A stretch of 64,000 nucleotides of DNA, taken from NCBI GenBank assembly GCA_029834535.1, contig JAQMWT010000109.1, positions 124,001-188,000 on the forward strand. Direction: 5' to 3'. The position numbers and the translations under genes were made by a program. Positions 1-9,874 of the stretch are shown one piece after another. The notes under the pieces were generated by a model that saw only the letters and a list, made by a program, of their open reading frames with translations, made no database searches and was not told the origin of the DNA. Every line of letters begins with the position of its first letter. Position 1 is the stretch's first letter. The DNA is from Chrysophaeum taylorii (Eukaryota > Sar > Pelagophyceae > Pelagomonadales > Pelagomonadaceae).

Positions 1-657
1 TTTGAACCTGGTGGACCCCAAAGCATGGGCCGCGAGACTCAATGCGAGCTCCCTTCGACGGCCGGACATCCCCCCAAAAAACGCTGCCCCTTCTTCTTGC
101 TTGTTTATTTATTTATTTATTTAAACCATATGGGGGAGCGACCTCCTCGTGAGAGGGGGGTGGCGTACTATACTCCGGAATGTCGATGCCCTGCGAATGC
201 ATGGGTCTCCCGACCAATTATTTCACCCCCACAGCAAGCGTAACAGAAGCCCCCACACGCACGACGTGAGGTGAGCAGCACATATGGATGATTCATCATA
301 TTAACACGCAGTAGCCGGCTGCGAGGAGGGCTCCGCGAGCCGCCGCCACGGGAAAAAAAAAAGAAGCGGCGAAGAAGCACTTTCGGTGGTGGCCAAAGGG
401 GACGGCCCGGGAGATCAGGTCGCGTGTAAGCCACGGACGTGGTGGTGGTGGTGGTGGTGGTCGGTCAAGTGGCCCGCACAAAATTAATAAGTGGCCCGCA
501 CAAAATTAATAAGTCGCACTAAAAAAAAATAACAAAGAAAGGAAGATCGGTCGATCGAGCAGTCGGGGGTCGGCGGTCGGTTTTTATCATCGTAAGATTG
601 CTATAGTCCAAAACGAGCGCAAGAAGGAGTTGTTGTTGTTGTGGTTTACGAATACAT
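1..657. other. Gene-free left edge with simple repeats
   Basis: I see no convincing gene. The stretch holds a (TTTA)n run near 105-123, an A-run near 351-362, a (GGT)n run near 438-461, and a perfect tandem duplication near 474-512 of a unit of about 23 bp containing AGTGGCCCGCACAAAATTAA. The short open frames on both strands have no recognisable domain and look like chance. The 3' end of the SNF2 gene begins at 658. Confidence 0.5.
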
Positions 658-3600
658 TTATTTAAGGGCGCGGCGATGCTGGTCGACGAGAAGGTCGAAG
701 ACCTGGGCGCGGGTGACTTTGTTGTCGCTGGAGGATCTGAGTTGCCATATGGCGGCCTCGATGGAAGAGGCGGTGATGAATCGGTAGACGGTGGTGGCGT
801 GTCGCGAGTCGAGGCGCTGAACGCGGGCAACGGCCTGGGTCTCGAGGCTGGTGTCGAGAGTGGTGTCCAACAAAATGACCGACGAGGCTTCGGAGATGTT
901 GAGACCGGCGTTGGAAGTGCGGAGCGAGAGGAGGAGGGCGGTGCAGTCTCGGGCGGTGCGGAAGTCGCGGAGGACCTCGGGGGCCTGGGCGGGAGTGCCG
1001 CGCAAGGCGAGGCTCTTGACGCGACGGTGGTCGAGGGCAGTGGCGACGAGGTCGAGGGCGTCGGCCCACGAGGAGAAGACGAGGCATTTTTCATTTCTGG
1101 CGGCAATGCCCTGGACGAGGTCGCAGACGCTGTCGATTTTGGCGCCGTAGTCGCAGGCGGCTCGCTTGCTGGCGGCGCTGCGCGCGTCGACCAGGGGCTG
1201 GCGCGCCATGGGTTGGCCGTGGAGGACGCCGCAGGCCGGGCAGTCCGTCCGGTCGGTCGCGCAGGCGGAACACAAGACGTGGGCGCAATTGCGCGCGACG
1301 CGGAGGTCGTCGTCGGCGATCGCGGCGCAGGCGGCGCAGGCCGCGCGGCCCCGGCGCTGGTCGGCGCGCGCGACCTCGACGGCGCGGGCAAAGGCGGCCG
1401 AGCGCGTCGCGTCGTCGAAGGAGACGCGCGTCGACGAGGCCTCGTCGTCGAGCACGCAGCTCGCGAGCGCGACGCGCGCAACGAGAGAGAAGCGCTCGTC
1501 GCCGACGCGGGCTAGCAGAGCGCCCGTCGTCGCGACGGCGCCGAGATGGTTTTCGAAGGAAGAGCAATCGATTTTATTGATTTCGGCGGAAGAAGAAGGA
1601 AAAGGAGGAATGGCGCCGCGGCGGCGGCGGGCCGTTGGGTTGTGGTTCGCAACCCAGGAGCTCCAGGCCTCGGACGGCGTAGCTTTGGCGTAATTACTAC
1701 CGTCGTCGCGCGACCGTTTGGAGGACGAGGCGCGCGGGAAGACGAGACGGGCGATGCTGTCGATCGACGCGTGGTTGACGGCGCGCGGGTATGAGGACCA
1801 GAGGAGGGTCGAGGCGCCGTAGTGGGTCGCGGCCGGAACGAAGGCGGCGCGGCGGAAGCAGGCGGCCATGGTCGCTGTAGCGTCGGCGTCGCGGACGACG
1901 GCGAAGGCGGCGTCGGCGTCGTCGCGGCAGCGGTCGAGCTCTTCGACGGCCGCGCGGTCGATTTGCGTCGCCGCCGCCGAGTTGGGCTTGCCGGCGAGCG
2001 CGCGGACGAGCCTCACGAGCGCCGAGTCGCCGTCGGATCTGGCCGAGCAGACGTAGGCGCGGAAGACGCGGACGCGCTTGCGCGCCGCGCACAGCGCGCA
2101 GAGCGACCGGCCCCAGTTGCTCATAGCGCGCCGAGACTCGAAGGTGCGCCAGGCCCCGCTCGCGCAGGCGCCGCAGGCGGCGTGTTGTTCGAGGCGCGCG
2201 GGCGCGGGCGCGACCGCGCGCCGGCCGCTCGCCGAGGAGGGCTCTCGCCGGAGCGCGAGGTCGGCGTCGATCGGATCGTAGCCGCCGAGGGCGAGGTCGA
2301 CGCCGACGCGCCGCGCGGCCGCGAGGGCCCGGACGCGCGCGGAAACGCACTGGCTCGCGAGCCAGTCGGCCTCGCGCGAGATCGCGCGCGCGAGAGCCTC
2401 GATCGTGCCTTCGGGAGCGGCGGCGGCCGCGGAAGCGTCGTCGCCGCCGCCGCCGCGCTGGCGTTGCGAGGCGTAGACCCACTGGCGGCACTTGGCGACG
2501 AGTTGCTCTTCGTGCGCGCCGACCGTGTTGTGGCGCCGCGGGTCGGCGATCCACTCGACCACGTCCCGCACGCGCTGGCCCGGGCCGCGCGAGCTCGAAG
2601 AAGGATCGAGGAGCGCGGTCCCGAGCCGCCGCGCGACGGCGCGCGTTGCTTCGAGGCCGTCGGCCGTTGCCATCTCGCCGCCGCCGCCAAGGCCGCCGCC
2701 CCCTATCATAACGCGCCGCATCAAGTCGATGCGCCGATCGTCGGCGGCGCGGGCGGCGCGGTCGAGGTCGAGCCGCCGCTGTCGCGAGGCGAGCTCGGCC
2801 GAGTCGTCCTCTTCCTCTTCCTCTTCTCGGGCGCGCCGCAACGAGTCGACGTGGTCGGCGCGTCGCTGGCGAAAGCTGGCGTCGAGGAGCGGGTCGTCGT
2901 CGTCGTCGAAGTCCGGGGGGCTGTCGCGGGCGCCCGCGACGAGCCGCAGGCGCTCGTCGATATCGAGGACGGCGAGCCGCGCGCGTCGCGCGCCGCCGCC
3001 GCCGCACGCGTCGCGGCCGCGGTCGACGAGCTCGGCGACGAAGTCGCCCGCGCCGCCGTCGACGAAGAGCCATACGTGATCCTGCCAGACTTGCTGGGGT
3101 ACCACGCGCGCGGGCGACCGCGCGCCGAGGCGGGCGTGCGAGGCCATGGCCGTCGCGAGCCGGCGGCCCGCGCGCTCGGCGAAGAGCGCCGATCTCGCGG
3201 CCGCCAGCAAAGCGGCGCGCTCCTCGGCGCGCTGGCCGCCGTCGTCGCCGCGGGCCGCGACGTCGGCAAACACCTTGAGGCGCCGCGCCTCGGTCTCGAG
3301 CTTCTCGAGGGTCATGGCCGCGACGCTCGGCGGGAGCGTCGCCCGCACGGCGGCCGTCGCCTCGACGGGCGCCTCGCCCTCGCGCCCTCGCGCCTCGAGC
3401 TCGTCGGGCGGGCACCCGTGCCGCGCGACGCACAGCGCCGCGAGCAGGAGGGCGATCACCTCGGCGCACGGCCGCACGAGGCCCGTCTGCCTCGCCTTGT
3501 TCACGAGGACGGTCGCGAGCGTCGCGGCCGTCGCGCCCACGCGAGCCGCGCACCGATTCGAGCACCGCGCGAGCGCGCCGTCCAGCGACGGCCGGTCGCG

Positions 3601-5049
3601 CGCCGCTCCGTTACTATTACCACCCTCCTCCTCCTCCTCCTCCTCGGGGCCAGAGGCGTCTTCCTCCTCCTGCGGGACCGCGCACGACGCGTCCGTCACG
3701 CCCCAGTTCCGCGCGTCGGCGCAACGCCAAGGCCTGGCTTTGTCGACCGTCGCCGTCCGCGGGACGCGCCGCCACTTCTCGCACGCGTCGCAACACACCC
3801 ACGACGCGACCTCCTCCTCGTCGTCCTCCTCCTTGCGAGCGCGCTTCGACGACGACGCCCGGGGCTTTCGGGCACCGGTGTTGTCGAGGAGCGACACGGC
3901 CGTGGCGGCGCGGCAGAGCGCGGCGAACGAGCCGCCCGACGACTTGGCCTTGGACGACGACGACCCCGCCGAAAGCAGCGCGCGCGCGTCTCGCGACGAG
4001 AGCTCGCGCGCGTCGCCCTCGAAACCCGCGGCCCGCGCCGTCCTCACGGCGCTCTGGAGCAGGTGCTCGAGCGCAGGCCGCGTCGCCGCCACCTCGGCCG
4101 CGCCCGGCTCGACGACGACGACGGGCGCGCGACGCTGCGCCTTGACCTCGAGCGCGCCCGCGCCGACCTCGCGCTTGTGCGTGCGCCACATGTGCTCGGC
4201 CGCGGCGGCGCGCGCGACCTCCAGCGCGGCAGCGCGCGCCCCGGCGTCCCCCGACGACAGCGGCCTCGCGATCTGCGCCGACCAAAACGACGCGTCGCAG
4301 TACGGCAACGCCCCCGCGAGCTCGTACAGCCCCCGCATCGCCTCGAGAGAACCCCTCGCGATCGGCGTGCCCGAGATGCCCCACCGTCGCTCGCACGGCA
4401 GGGCCTTCGCCGCGCTCGCGGAGATCGACGCCCGCGCCTCGACATCCTGCACCTCGTCCACGACCACGCGGGACCACCCCACCGCGAACAGAGGCGCGAC
4501 CACGTCCTTCGTCCGACCGCCCACCTCCGCCTCGCGCAGGTGGTGCTCGCGCCGGAGCGTCGCGAGGTCGCACAAAGCGATCCGACACGTCCGCAACGAC
4601 GCGATCGCCGCGTCGGCAGAGGACCGCGCATACGGCTTCCCCACGCCCTCGTACCTGACCACCGACCCCGACGACCCCAGGAACCGATGCGCCTCGCTCG
4701 CCCACTGCTCGCGGATCGCCGTCGTCGGCGTCACCACCAACGTCCCCTTGCGCCGCCCGCGCCAGTCACACGCGATCAGACACAGGCTCGTCAACGTCTT
4801 CCCAAGCCCGGGCTCGTCGGCGAGGATCCCACCCTGGCCCGCGCGCTCGCGCTCGAGCATCCACGCCAAAGCGCGCTCCTGGTGCGCGAGCAGCGCCACG
4901 CCCCGACCCAGCACGCGCTCGAGGTACGCCCGCGTCCCTTCGTCCAGCTCCGACGCGCCGGCGCTGCTTCGAGCGGCCCCGTAGATCTCCCCGATCTCAC
5001 CGCTCGTTAGCTCCCCCGCACCTCCTTTGCTGCTGGTGCTTGAGGCCAT
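658..5049 (-). CDS. SNF2-family ATPase with CW zinc finger and RING finger (SHPRH/RAD5-like)
   Basis: A large nuclear chromatin remodeller or ubiquitin-ligase ATPase of 1,463 residues. The N-terminal lobe has Walker A (DEPGLGKTLT, about 4790-4830) and a DEVQ box (about 4440-4475). A CW-type zinc finger (CCDACEKWRRVP, then a W and two Cys) lies at about 3670-3815. A C3HC4-type RING (CAACAA...CAHVLCSACA...CPAC) sits at about 1225-1345, followed by a helicase-C lobe (LVFSSW, then NISEAS, ending ARVQRLDS). A RING between the two helicase lobes is the RAD5/SHPRH layout, which in that family modifies PCNA; the CW finger (an H3K4me reader elsewhere) is an extra module. I chose the ATG at 5049 (MASSTSSKG), because the 34 codons upstream are low-complexity and the next gene's 3' side is far away. 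Acidic and polyE stretches lie in the middle. The family is sure; the substrate is inferred. Confidence 0.9.
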   Translation of the reverse strand: MASSTSSKGGAGELTSGEIGEIYGAARSSAGASELDEGTRAYLERVLGRGVALLAHQERALAWMLERERAGQGGILADEPGLGKTLTSLCLIACDWRGRRKGTLVVTPTTAIREQWASEAHRFLGSSGSVVRYEGVGKPYARSSADAAIASLRTCRIALCDLATLRREHHLREAEVGGRTKDVVAPLFAVGWSRVVVDEVQDVEARASISASAAKALPCERRWGISGTPIARGSLEAMRGLYELAGALPYCDASFWSAQIARPLSSGDAGARAAALEVARAAAAEHMWRTHKREVGAGALEVKAQRRAPVVVVEPGAAEVAATRPALEHLLQSAVRTARAAGFEGDARELSSRDARALLSAGSSSSKAKSSGGSFAALCRAATAVSLLDNTGARKPRASSSKRARKEEDDEEEVASWVCCDACEKWRRVPRTATVDKARPWRCADARNWGVTDASCAVPQEEEDASGPEEEEEEEGGNSNGAARDRPSLDGALARCSNRCAARVGATAATLATVLVNKARQTGLVRPCAEVIALLLAALCVARHGCPPDELEARGREGEAPVEATAAVRATLPPSVAAMTLEKLETEARRLKVFADVAARGDDGGQRAEERAALLAAARSALFAERAGRRLATAMASHARLGARSPARVVPQQVWQDHVWLFVDGGAGDFVAELVDRGRDACGGGGARRARLAVLDIDERLRLVAGARDSPPDFDDDDDPLLDASFRQRRADHVDSLRRAREEEEEEDDSAELASRQRRLDLDRAARAADDRRIDLMRRVMIGGGGLGGGGEMATADGLEATRAVARRLGTALLDPSSSSRGPGQRVRDVVEWIADPRRHNTVGAHEEQLVAKCRQWVYASQRQRGGGGDDASAAAAAPEGTIEALARAISREADWLASQCVSARVRALAAARRVGVDLALGGYDPIDADLALRREPSSASGRRAVAPAPARLEQHAACGACASGAWRTFESRRAMSNWGRSLCALCAARKRVRVFRAYVCSARSDGDSALVRLVRALAGKPNSAAATQIDRAAVEELDRCRDDADAAFAVVRDADATATMAACFRRAAFVPAATHYGASTLLWSSYPRAVNHASIDSIARLVFPRASSSKRSRDDGSNYAKATPSEAWSSWVANHNPTARRRRGAIPPFPSSSAEINKIDCSSFENHLGAVATTGALLARVGDERFSLVARVALASCVLDDEASSTRVSFDDATRSAAFARAVEVARADQRRGRAACAACAAIADDDLRVARNCAHVLCSACATDRTDCPACGVLHGQPMARQPLVDARSAASKRAACDYGAKIDSVCDLVQGIAARNEKCLVFSSWADALDLVATALDHRRVKSLALRGTPAQAPEVLRDFRTARDCTALLLSLRTSNAGLNISEASSVILLDTTLDTSLETQAVARVQRLDSRHATTVYRFITASSIEAAIWQLRSSSDNKVTRAQVFDLLVDQHRRALK

Positions 5050-5329
5050 GCGCCACAGCAACCAACGATCCGTTGACTCCAATCCTTCTTGCTTCTCATA
5101 AGAGGGAGTGAGTGAGTGAGTGGGTGAGTGGGTGGGGGGTCGCCAACGCATTGGCGTGCTGTGACCTCACCGCCCTCACCCATGTCGCCGCCTCGGGGAG
5201 CCCCACCGTGGCCGCCCGATCCCAGCAGGACGTCAACCCTTCGTTCGTCGCACATACGCCCGGCGGCAGCACGCGTGCGACCTACGGGCGGGGCCCGCCC
5301 TCTCTTCGCCTGCCCCACGACTCGGCGAT

Positions 5330-5428
5330 GACCCCGACTAGGTCCCGCATACCTATCTACGCCCGTCAGGCACCCCACGAAACCACACACATCCTTCATC
5401 CACTCTTATCAGTCGACCTTTAAAGGCA
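5330..5428. repeat. Dispersed composite repeat, copy 1
   Basis: This piece of the 700-bp gap between two minus-strand genes is related to two other places. Its left part (about 5333-5378, GACCCCGACTAGGTCCCGC and onward) matches 48342-48384 with scattered mismatches. Its right part (CACATCCTTCAT, then CTTATCAGTCGACCTTTAAAG at 5388-5426) matches 24787-24838. The rest of the gap shows no gene. Confidence 0.6.
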
Positions 5429-5747
5429 CTACTGTGGTTTAAAGGCTCAAAACAAGGGCCGGTCAGCAGACGGGCGACTGGCGCCACAACAACAACGTAG
5501 GCGGCCCTTTCGAGGTGGGCCCGTAGATCGCCGTACCTGGATCGCCCGGTTTTATTACTCGAGCCGACGCCGTGCTGATGGGCACAGATGATCAAGGCGA
5601 CAAGAGAGTCGAAAAAAAGAAAAGGCCGCGACCTGGGCGCGCAGAAAGAGGGGGCACTCTGAGAAACGAACGAATGAACGAAACATGCTCGCGCCCTGAT
5701 CTTTTTGGGGGGATCACAGCGAGTTTCACTTCCGGCGATGTTGTCGT

Positions 5748-8450
5748 TCATTTGGGCGAGACAGCGGCTCGGGAGTTTGCCCGCGTTGTGCCGCCGCCGC
5801 CGCCGTTTTTGGAGAGTTCAGAGATTTCACGGTCGTATGTCCTTGGCTGCTTGAGAATCGTCGAGTCCTGCGGAAGCCGCAGAATGTTGGTCCGGAGGAG
5901 ATCGAGGAACGGGTCGCGAAGGACCTCGGAAAGGCGGAGAAGGAGCGCCTTGGTTGGCTTGGCGTCCGGAAATTCCTTGTATGTGACACAAATGACCTGC
6001 TTGCTCGAGGGACTCGCGCGAACATCGAGGAGGCACTGGGCCGTGATGACGTGGGTATCGCCGTGGCGGCTCGTGTAGGACAGGTTGAATTTTTTGTCGG
6101 TGCTCGAGCGCATCACGTTTTGCTGCGAGAGTTTGGCGGGCTTGGCGACGAGCGATGTCTGGTGCGCCCATAACTTTGGCGACGTCAACGCGGTCTTGGT
6201 GCTTGGAAGCTTGATGCACTTCATGCCGGCCTCGCTCTTGATCTGGCGGTTGAGCTCGTCTTGGATGAGAACTTCCGCTGTTCCAGTCTTTGCGACGATC
6301 TCCGCGAACTCGCTAAAGTCGATTTCGCCGTCGCCGTTGACGTCGTACTTGTCGACGAGTCGCGAAACGCGACGCTCGACGGTCGCCTCGTCCCCACCCA
6401 GCTGTTCGCGAACGCGGGGCGTCGCGGAGGGCATGGCTTGGAGCACGAACGAGCACAGTTCGTGACTGTCGATCGTGCCCGAGCCGTCGACATCGAGGCG
6501 AGAGAAGATGCTGTGGACGACCGCCTTGTAGGCCTTGGTGCTGACGGACGAGCCGAAAATCGGGCCCGTGGCAATCTGCTGCAGAATCGGCCGCATCTTT
6601 GGCTCGAGGATCTTGTTAGGCTCGCCCTTGTGCCGTCTGAGATGAAATTGGTACCGCGCGACTGCCTTGGCGCCGCGGTCGACGAAGATCTCGAGCATTT
6701 TCCGTTTCTCGCTCATCGCGAAGAACGCTCCCAGCACCGCGGGCACGGCGAAGACCGCGAGTGGAAGCATGTAGTGCGCGGCCGCCATGGCGACGTTGGC
6801 GACGACGCACGTCGCCGAGACTTTTGGATCATCCCATTGGAATATCGCTCGCACCAGTTCCATCGCTTTGACTGCGTCACCGAGCTGCTTCATGCCGTCG
6901 TCCGCCGCAGGACCACCTACCTTGCGGGCGACCATGTTCACGATTTTCGCAGTCATGCCTTTGATGACCACCCCTTTCTGCTGTTGCTTGTCGTCGTCGT
7001 CGTTCGCCGCCGCCGGAGTGCGAGAAACCTGAGAGTCTTCGGTGTCGTTGGTGCGCCTGCTTCGCATCATGCGTGCAAACGCCGAGGTGCTCGCGCGCTT
7101 TTGACGTTGCTGTTGTTGTCGTTGGTGTGGTTGCCGCTCGTCGACCGGCTCGTCGTCGCCATCGTCGTCGTCGTCGTCTACGTCGCCTTGCAACGCCGCC
7201 GCGGCTTCTTCAGCGGAGGAGATCCGATGGTGTAGGACCTTGTTCACCCCCATGATTGAGGGAGACTCGAGAAGCATCTGCGTGAACTCCTCAAGGCATA
7301 GCTCGCCGCCGCCGTCGACGTCGGCTCTCGAGAAGAGCTCGTCGGTCTCGGCTTCCGAAGGCGGCTTGCGACTGGTGCGCATCGCGAGCTCCCGCACGGC
7401 CATCCCGATCTCGCTGCGATCGAGAGACTTGGAGCCGTCTCGGTCGATCTTCTCGAAGATGTCGGCCGCCTGCTTCTTGATTCGCTCGACGTGCCGTTTC
7501 TCGAGATAATTTCGCAGCAACGCGATGGCGATGCCGACGTGGACGATTTCGAACAGGCGGTGGATGAAGCACGCGAGAAAGAGGAGCGCGGCCAGCCAGC
7601 GTCTCGACTGTTCGCAGTCGACCCAGCGCGTCGAGCGCTCGCCAGCGTTGGCGAAGTCCAAGTACGGCTGCATCTCGTCTTTGAGCTTCAAACCGTTCGT
7701 GATCATCGCGTTGATGTCGAACTTTGGTTTTTCGACTTTGTTCCTTTGCTCGCACCACACCATCGATACCGCCTCGCCGAGCGGGGAGACGTCGTAGTGA
7801 AGGTGGACGTGCACGGCCGCCGACGGCGCGGTGAACCCCGTCTCGATCTTGAGCGAGAACCAGTTCTTCACGAGGCCGCGCCCGGCCAACTCTTTTAAAG
7901 GCACCTCACAGGAACCCAACAAATCGTCCGCGCTCTGGACGTCGCTGTCGTAGACCTCGACGCGTAGGACAGCGTCGAAGCGCGGTACGCCGAACGTCGT
8001 TTCCGCGTGAAATCGCGGGCACAGGTCCTTCTTGACAGTTTTTGTTCGCCACGTTTGCTTGTGGTCCCACTCTTGGTCCCACTTGTTGCGCCCCGTCAGA
8101 ATTAGCTTGACGTACGGATCGGACGTGCCCCCGAGGTCCGCCGCGGGCAAATTAGCCGCCTCGATCACCTTGACCGACAACCGGCCGATCATGAGCCGTT
8201 GCTGGTACGCAGGCCCGAGGAACGGCGATTTGAGGAAACGCCACACCGCTTCGTCGCTGCGAAAGTCCTCGTAACAATCCTCCTTCTCGACGGACCTCGC
8301 CTCGGTACCGAGGATCCCCAACGAACCCGCGCGCTTCTTGGTCGCGTCGCCCAACCGCTTCATCGGCTTGAGCTTGCCGAGCGCCCTCGCAAACTTGATC
8401 GACGATTTGGTCTTGCCCTCGCTCTCCGTGGTGGTGCCCCCCTTCTCCAT
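5748..8450 (-). CDS. C2-domain, EF-hand, multi-pass membrane protein (MCTP-like)
   Basis: A 900-residue predicted calcium-responsive membrane tether. In order: a C2 domain (GRLSVKVIEAANLPAADLGG..SDPYVKL, about 8190-7840); a hydrophobic hairpin (ALLFLACFIHRLFEIVHVGI, about 7600-7500); an EF-hand pair (DRDGSKSLDRSE near 7440 and DVDGGGELCLEE near 7310); a second hydrophobic region after the motif WDDPK (about 6840-6710); a second EF-hand pair (DVDGSGTIDSHE near 6480 and DVNGDGEIDFSE near 6330); and a beta-rich tail possibly PH-like. The WxDP-then-hydrophobic-hairpin pattern recalls the C-terminal region of plant MCTPs at ER contact sites. The loops keep the Asp/Gly/Glu calcium ligands. Start at 8450 (MEKGGTTTES). 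No intron is needed. The exact role is not known. Confidence 0.8.
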   Translation of the reverse strand: MEKGGTTTESEGKTKSSIKFARALGKLKPMKRLGDATKKRAGSLGILGTEARSVEKEDCYEDFRSDEAVWRFLKSPFLGPAYQQRLMIGRLSVKVIEAANLPAADLGGTSDPYVKLILTGRNKWDQEWDHKQTWRTKTVKKDLCPRFHAETTFGVPRFDAVLRVEVYDSDVQSADDLLGSCEVPLKELAGRGLVKNWFSLKIETGFTAPSAAVHVHLHYDVSPLGEAVSMVWCEQRNKVEKPKFDINAMITNGLKLKDEMQPYLDFANAGERSTRWVDCEQSRRWLAALLFLACFIHRLFEIVHVGIAIALLRNYLEKRHVERIKKQAADIFEKIDRDGSKSLDRSEIGMAVRELAMRTSRKPPSEAETDELFSRADVDGGGELCLEEFTQMLLESPSIMGVNKVLHHRISSAEEAAAALQGDVDDDDDDGDDEPVDERQPHQRQQQQRQKRASTSAFARMMRSRRTNDTEDSQVSRTPAAANDDDDKQQQKGVVIKGMTAKIVNMVARKVGGPAADDGMKQLGDAVKAMELVRAIFQWDDPKVSATCVVANVAMAAAHYMLPLAVFAVPAVLGAFFAMSEKRKMLEIFVDRGAKAVARYQFHLRRHKGEPNKILEPKMRPILQQIATGPIFGSSVSTKAYKAVVHSIFSRLDVDGSGTIDSHELCSFVLQAMPSATPRVREQLGGDEATVERRVSRLVDKYDVNGDGEIDFSEFAEIVAKTGTAEVLIQDELNRQIKSEAGMKCIKLPSTKTALTSPKLWAHQTSLVAKPAKLSQQNVMRSSTDKKFNLSYTSRHGDTHVITAQCLLDVRASPSSKQVICVTYKEFPDAKPTKALLLRLSEVLRDPFLDLLRTNILRLPQDSTILKQPRTYDREISELSKNGGGGGTTRANSRAAVSPK

Positions 8451-8755
8451 CTATGATGTGCTCGTGTTCTCCTTCTTCTTCTTCTTCTTCTTCTTCGAGC
8501 GATATCGCTCAAGATATTTTCTTGGGAGCAACGGCGGCAGATATATATATAGAGATTTAATGTTTTATATCTTTATAACCCAGTTACAGCCAATGTTGTA
8601 TGGCCGAAATGGATACCCATCATTAGGAGTTTTTTTTTTTAACATCCAGCATAAAAGAAGGCCACCCCGCCGCAAAGACGACGTCGTCGTCGTCCGCTCA
8701 AACTCGACGATCGTGCTAGTCGCTCATCCTCTGAGCTTCCGAGTGAAGGTTCTGT
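8451..8755. other. Intergenic stretch between C2 protein and DPY-30 gene
   Basis: It holds a (TTC)n tract at about 8481-8505, an AT-rich patch with ATATATATA near 8541-8552, and a T-run near 8629-8640. No gene is seen. It must contain the promoter of the minus-strand C2 gene and the 3' flank of the DPY-30 gene. Confidence 0.45.
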
Positions 8756-9084
8756 CTAGTCGTCGCGAAGTTCCTTCCCTTGAAGGCGTCCTAGACGCTC
8801 CTTGAGCTCATCAATCTCGAGTTTGATCTGTACGGCAACGACTCTGCATATGCGCCACACACAAAGCCTACCGTCGCATTCTCAGCTTGGAGCTGTTTTC
8901 GCTCGGCACTTTCGAGGTAAGTCGCGATCCACGCCCGAGCGTCGGCCGGACGTCGGACGACGCCGTCCGCCCCCAACTCGACGGCGCATTCGAGGTTTTC
9001 GAGCATTCCAGCGAGGACAGGCTGGACGGTCCCATCGACGTAGGCTTGATAGGAACTACTTTTCGCTTGATAAACGTCCTCCAT
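8756..9084 (-). CDS. DPY-30-domain small coiled-coil protein
   Basis: A short protein with a DPY-30/RIIa-type dimerisation motif: YVDGTVQPVLAGMLENLE, a loop, then RPADARAWIATYLE, which follows the family pattern Y..xTV.P.L..GL......RP..P...LA.YL. Such domains occur in Set1/COMPASS and in ciliary radial-spoke proteins; which applies here is unknown. The ATG at 9084 (MEDVYQAK) sits directly after a likely 34-nt 5' UTR intron (GTAAGG...CCGCAG, 9087-9120). A heptad-like tail (IKLEIDELKERLGRL, ending at the stop at 8756) lies in a different frame. A 28-nt GT...AG stretch at about 8839-8866 is a candidate intron, but splicing it does not bring the two frames into register, so the join is unresolved (other splice, frameshift or assembly error). 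Confidence 0.5.
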
Positions 9085-9377
9085 ATCTGCGGGCGTTGGG
9101 CCAGTTTTCTTAACCCTTACCCTATAGCGTATGATCTCGCGGCAGGCATGAGCTTTAAGAGCTTTAGTGCCCGACTCCAACGAGATGGGCCGCCTTCGAC
9201 GGGTGTCTCCGCGCGCGAACTGTGGTGAGGCTCATTAAAGGCCTGCTTGACAAACTTCCACAGGGACAACCCGACCGACTCAGCAGATGCTAGTGCATTT
9301 TCCTCGCCCAAGGGCTTAAGCAAGGAGGAAGCCGAAACGATCGTGCCGAGATCGCGGGTTAAGGAGCTCACGGACCA

Positions 9378-9666
9378 ATGGGAAACTGGAAGATGCTCAT
9401 CGAGTGCGCTTCTTCTCATGCGAGCTCCGTGTCAACCCCATCAGGTGACGACGTGGGGGCAAGCGCGCCGACGACGGTCGACCTGACTGGTCCTCCGGAA
9501 AAAGGTAGAGCCTCGTGTCGCTCCTAATCCCCAACACCTTTGCGCAGGGCCCATCTTCGTGACTAGGTCCTACTCGGAACACAACGATGGCAAAAAGTCG
9601 AAAAAAATCGTAGCAGTCGACGACGACCTCACTACCGGCTGTTTTTGCTTCAATCTCACCGAGTAG
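9378..9666 (+). CDS. Possible small spliced gene, function unknown
   Basis: Two exons (9378-9504 and 9548-9666) give an 81-residue protein. The 43-nt intron (9505-9547) has GTAGAG at the donor, CTAAT as a branch-like site and GCGCAG at the acceptor, and removing it keeps the frame open to the stop. The start ATG (MGNWKMLIE) is fixed by an in-frame TAA 18 nt upstream. The second exon reads GPIFVTRSYSEH and on. I recognise no family. It is divergent from the DPY-30 gene. Support is only the splice pattern and plausible composition. Confidence 0.35.
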
Positions 9667-9874
9667 GAGTAGCCGTCTGTGACAGACCGCCCTGCTTCTA
9701 GATACCACCAGCTCGCACCCACCCTACGTCGCCTCATCACTGGGATGTGTTTGTCGCCACGGGATTTTTTTTCACCGGTTATGCGCGGGCTGCTGCTCCC
9801 GTTGATGTTGTTTGTTGTTGCCCGTCCTAAGTATGTCATATAACAACATACTGTCCGCCCCGCTACGCATCTTG

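Noticed and set aside
1822-5010. 1,062-codon plus-strand open frame opposite the SNF2 gene
   Set aside because: It is an antisense shadow of a GC-rich gene; the product is Arg/Ala-rich with no domain, while the minus strand has Walker, CW, RING and helicase motifs.
8887-9228. Plus-strand frame opposite the DPY-30 motif
   Set aside because: No domain on this strand; the minus strand shows the DPY-30 pattern and a heptad tail.
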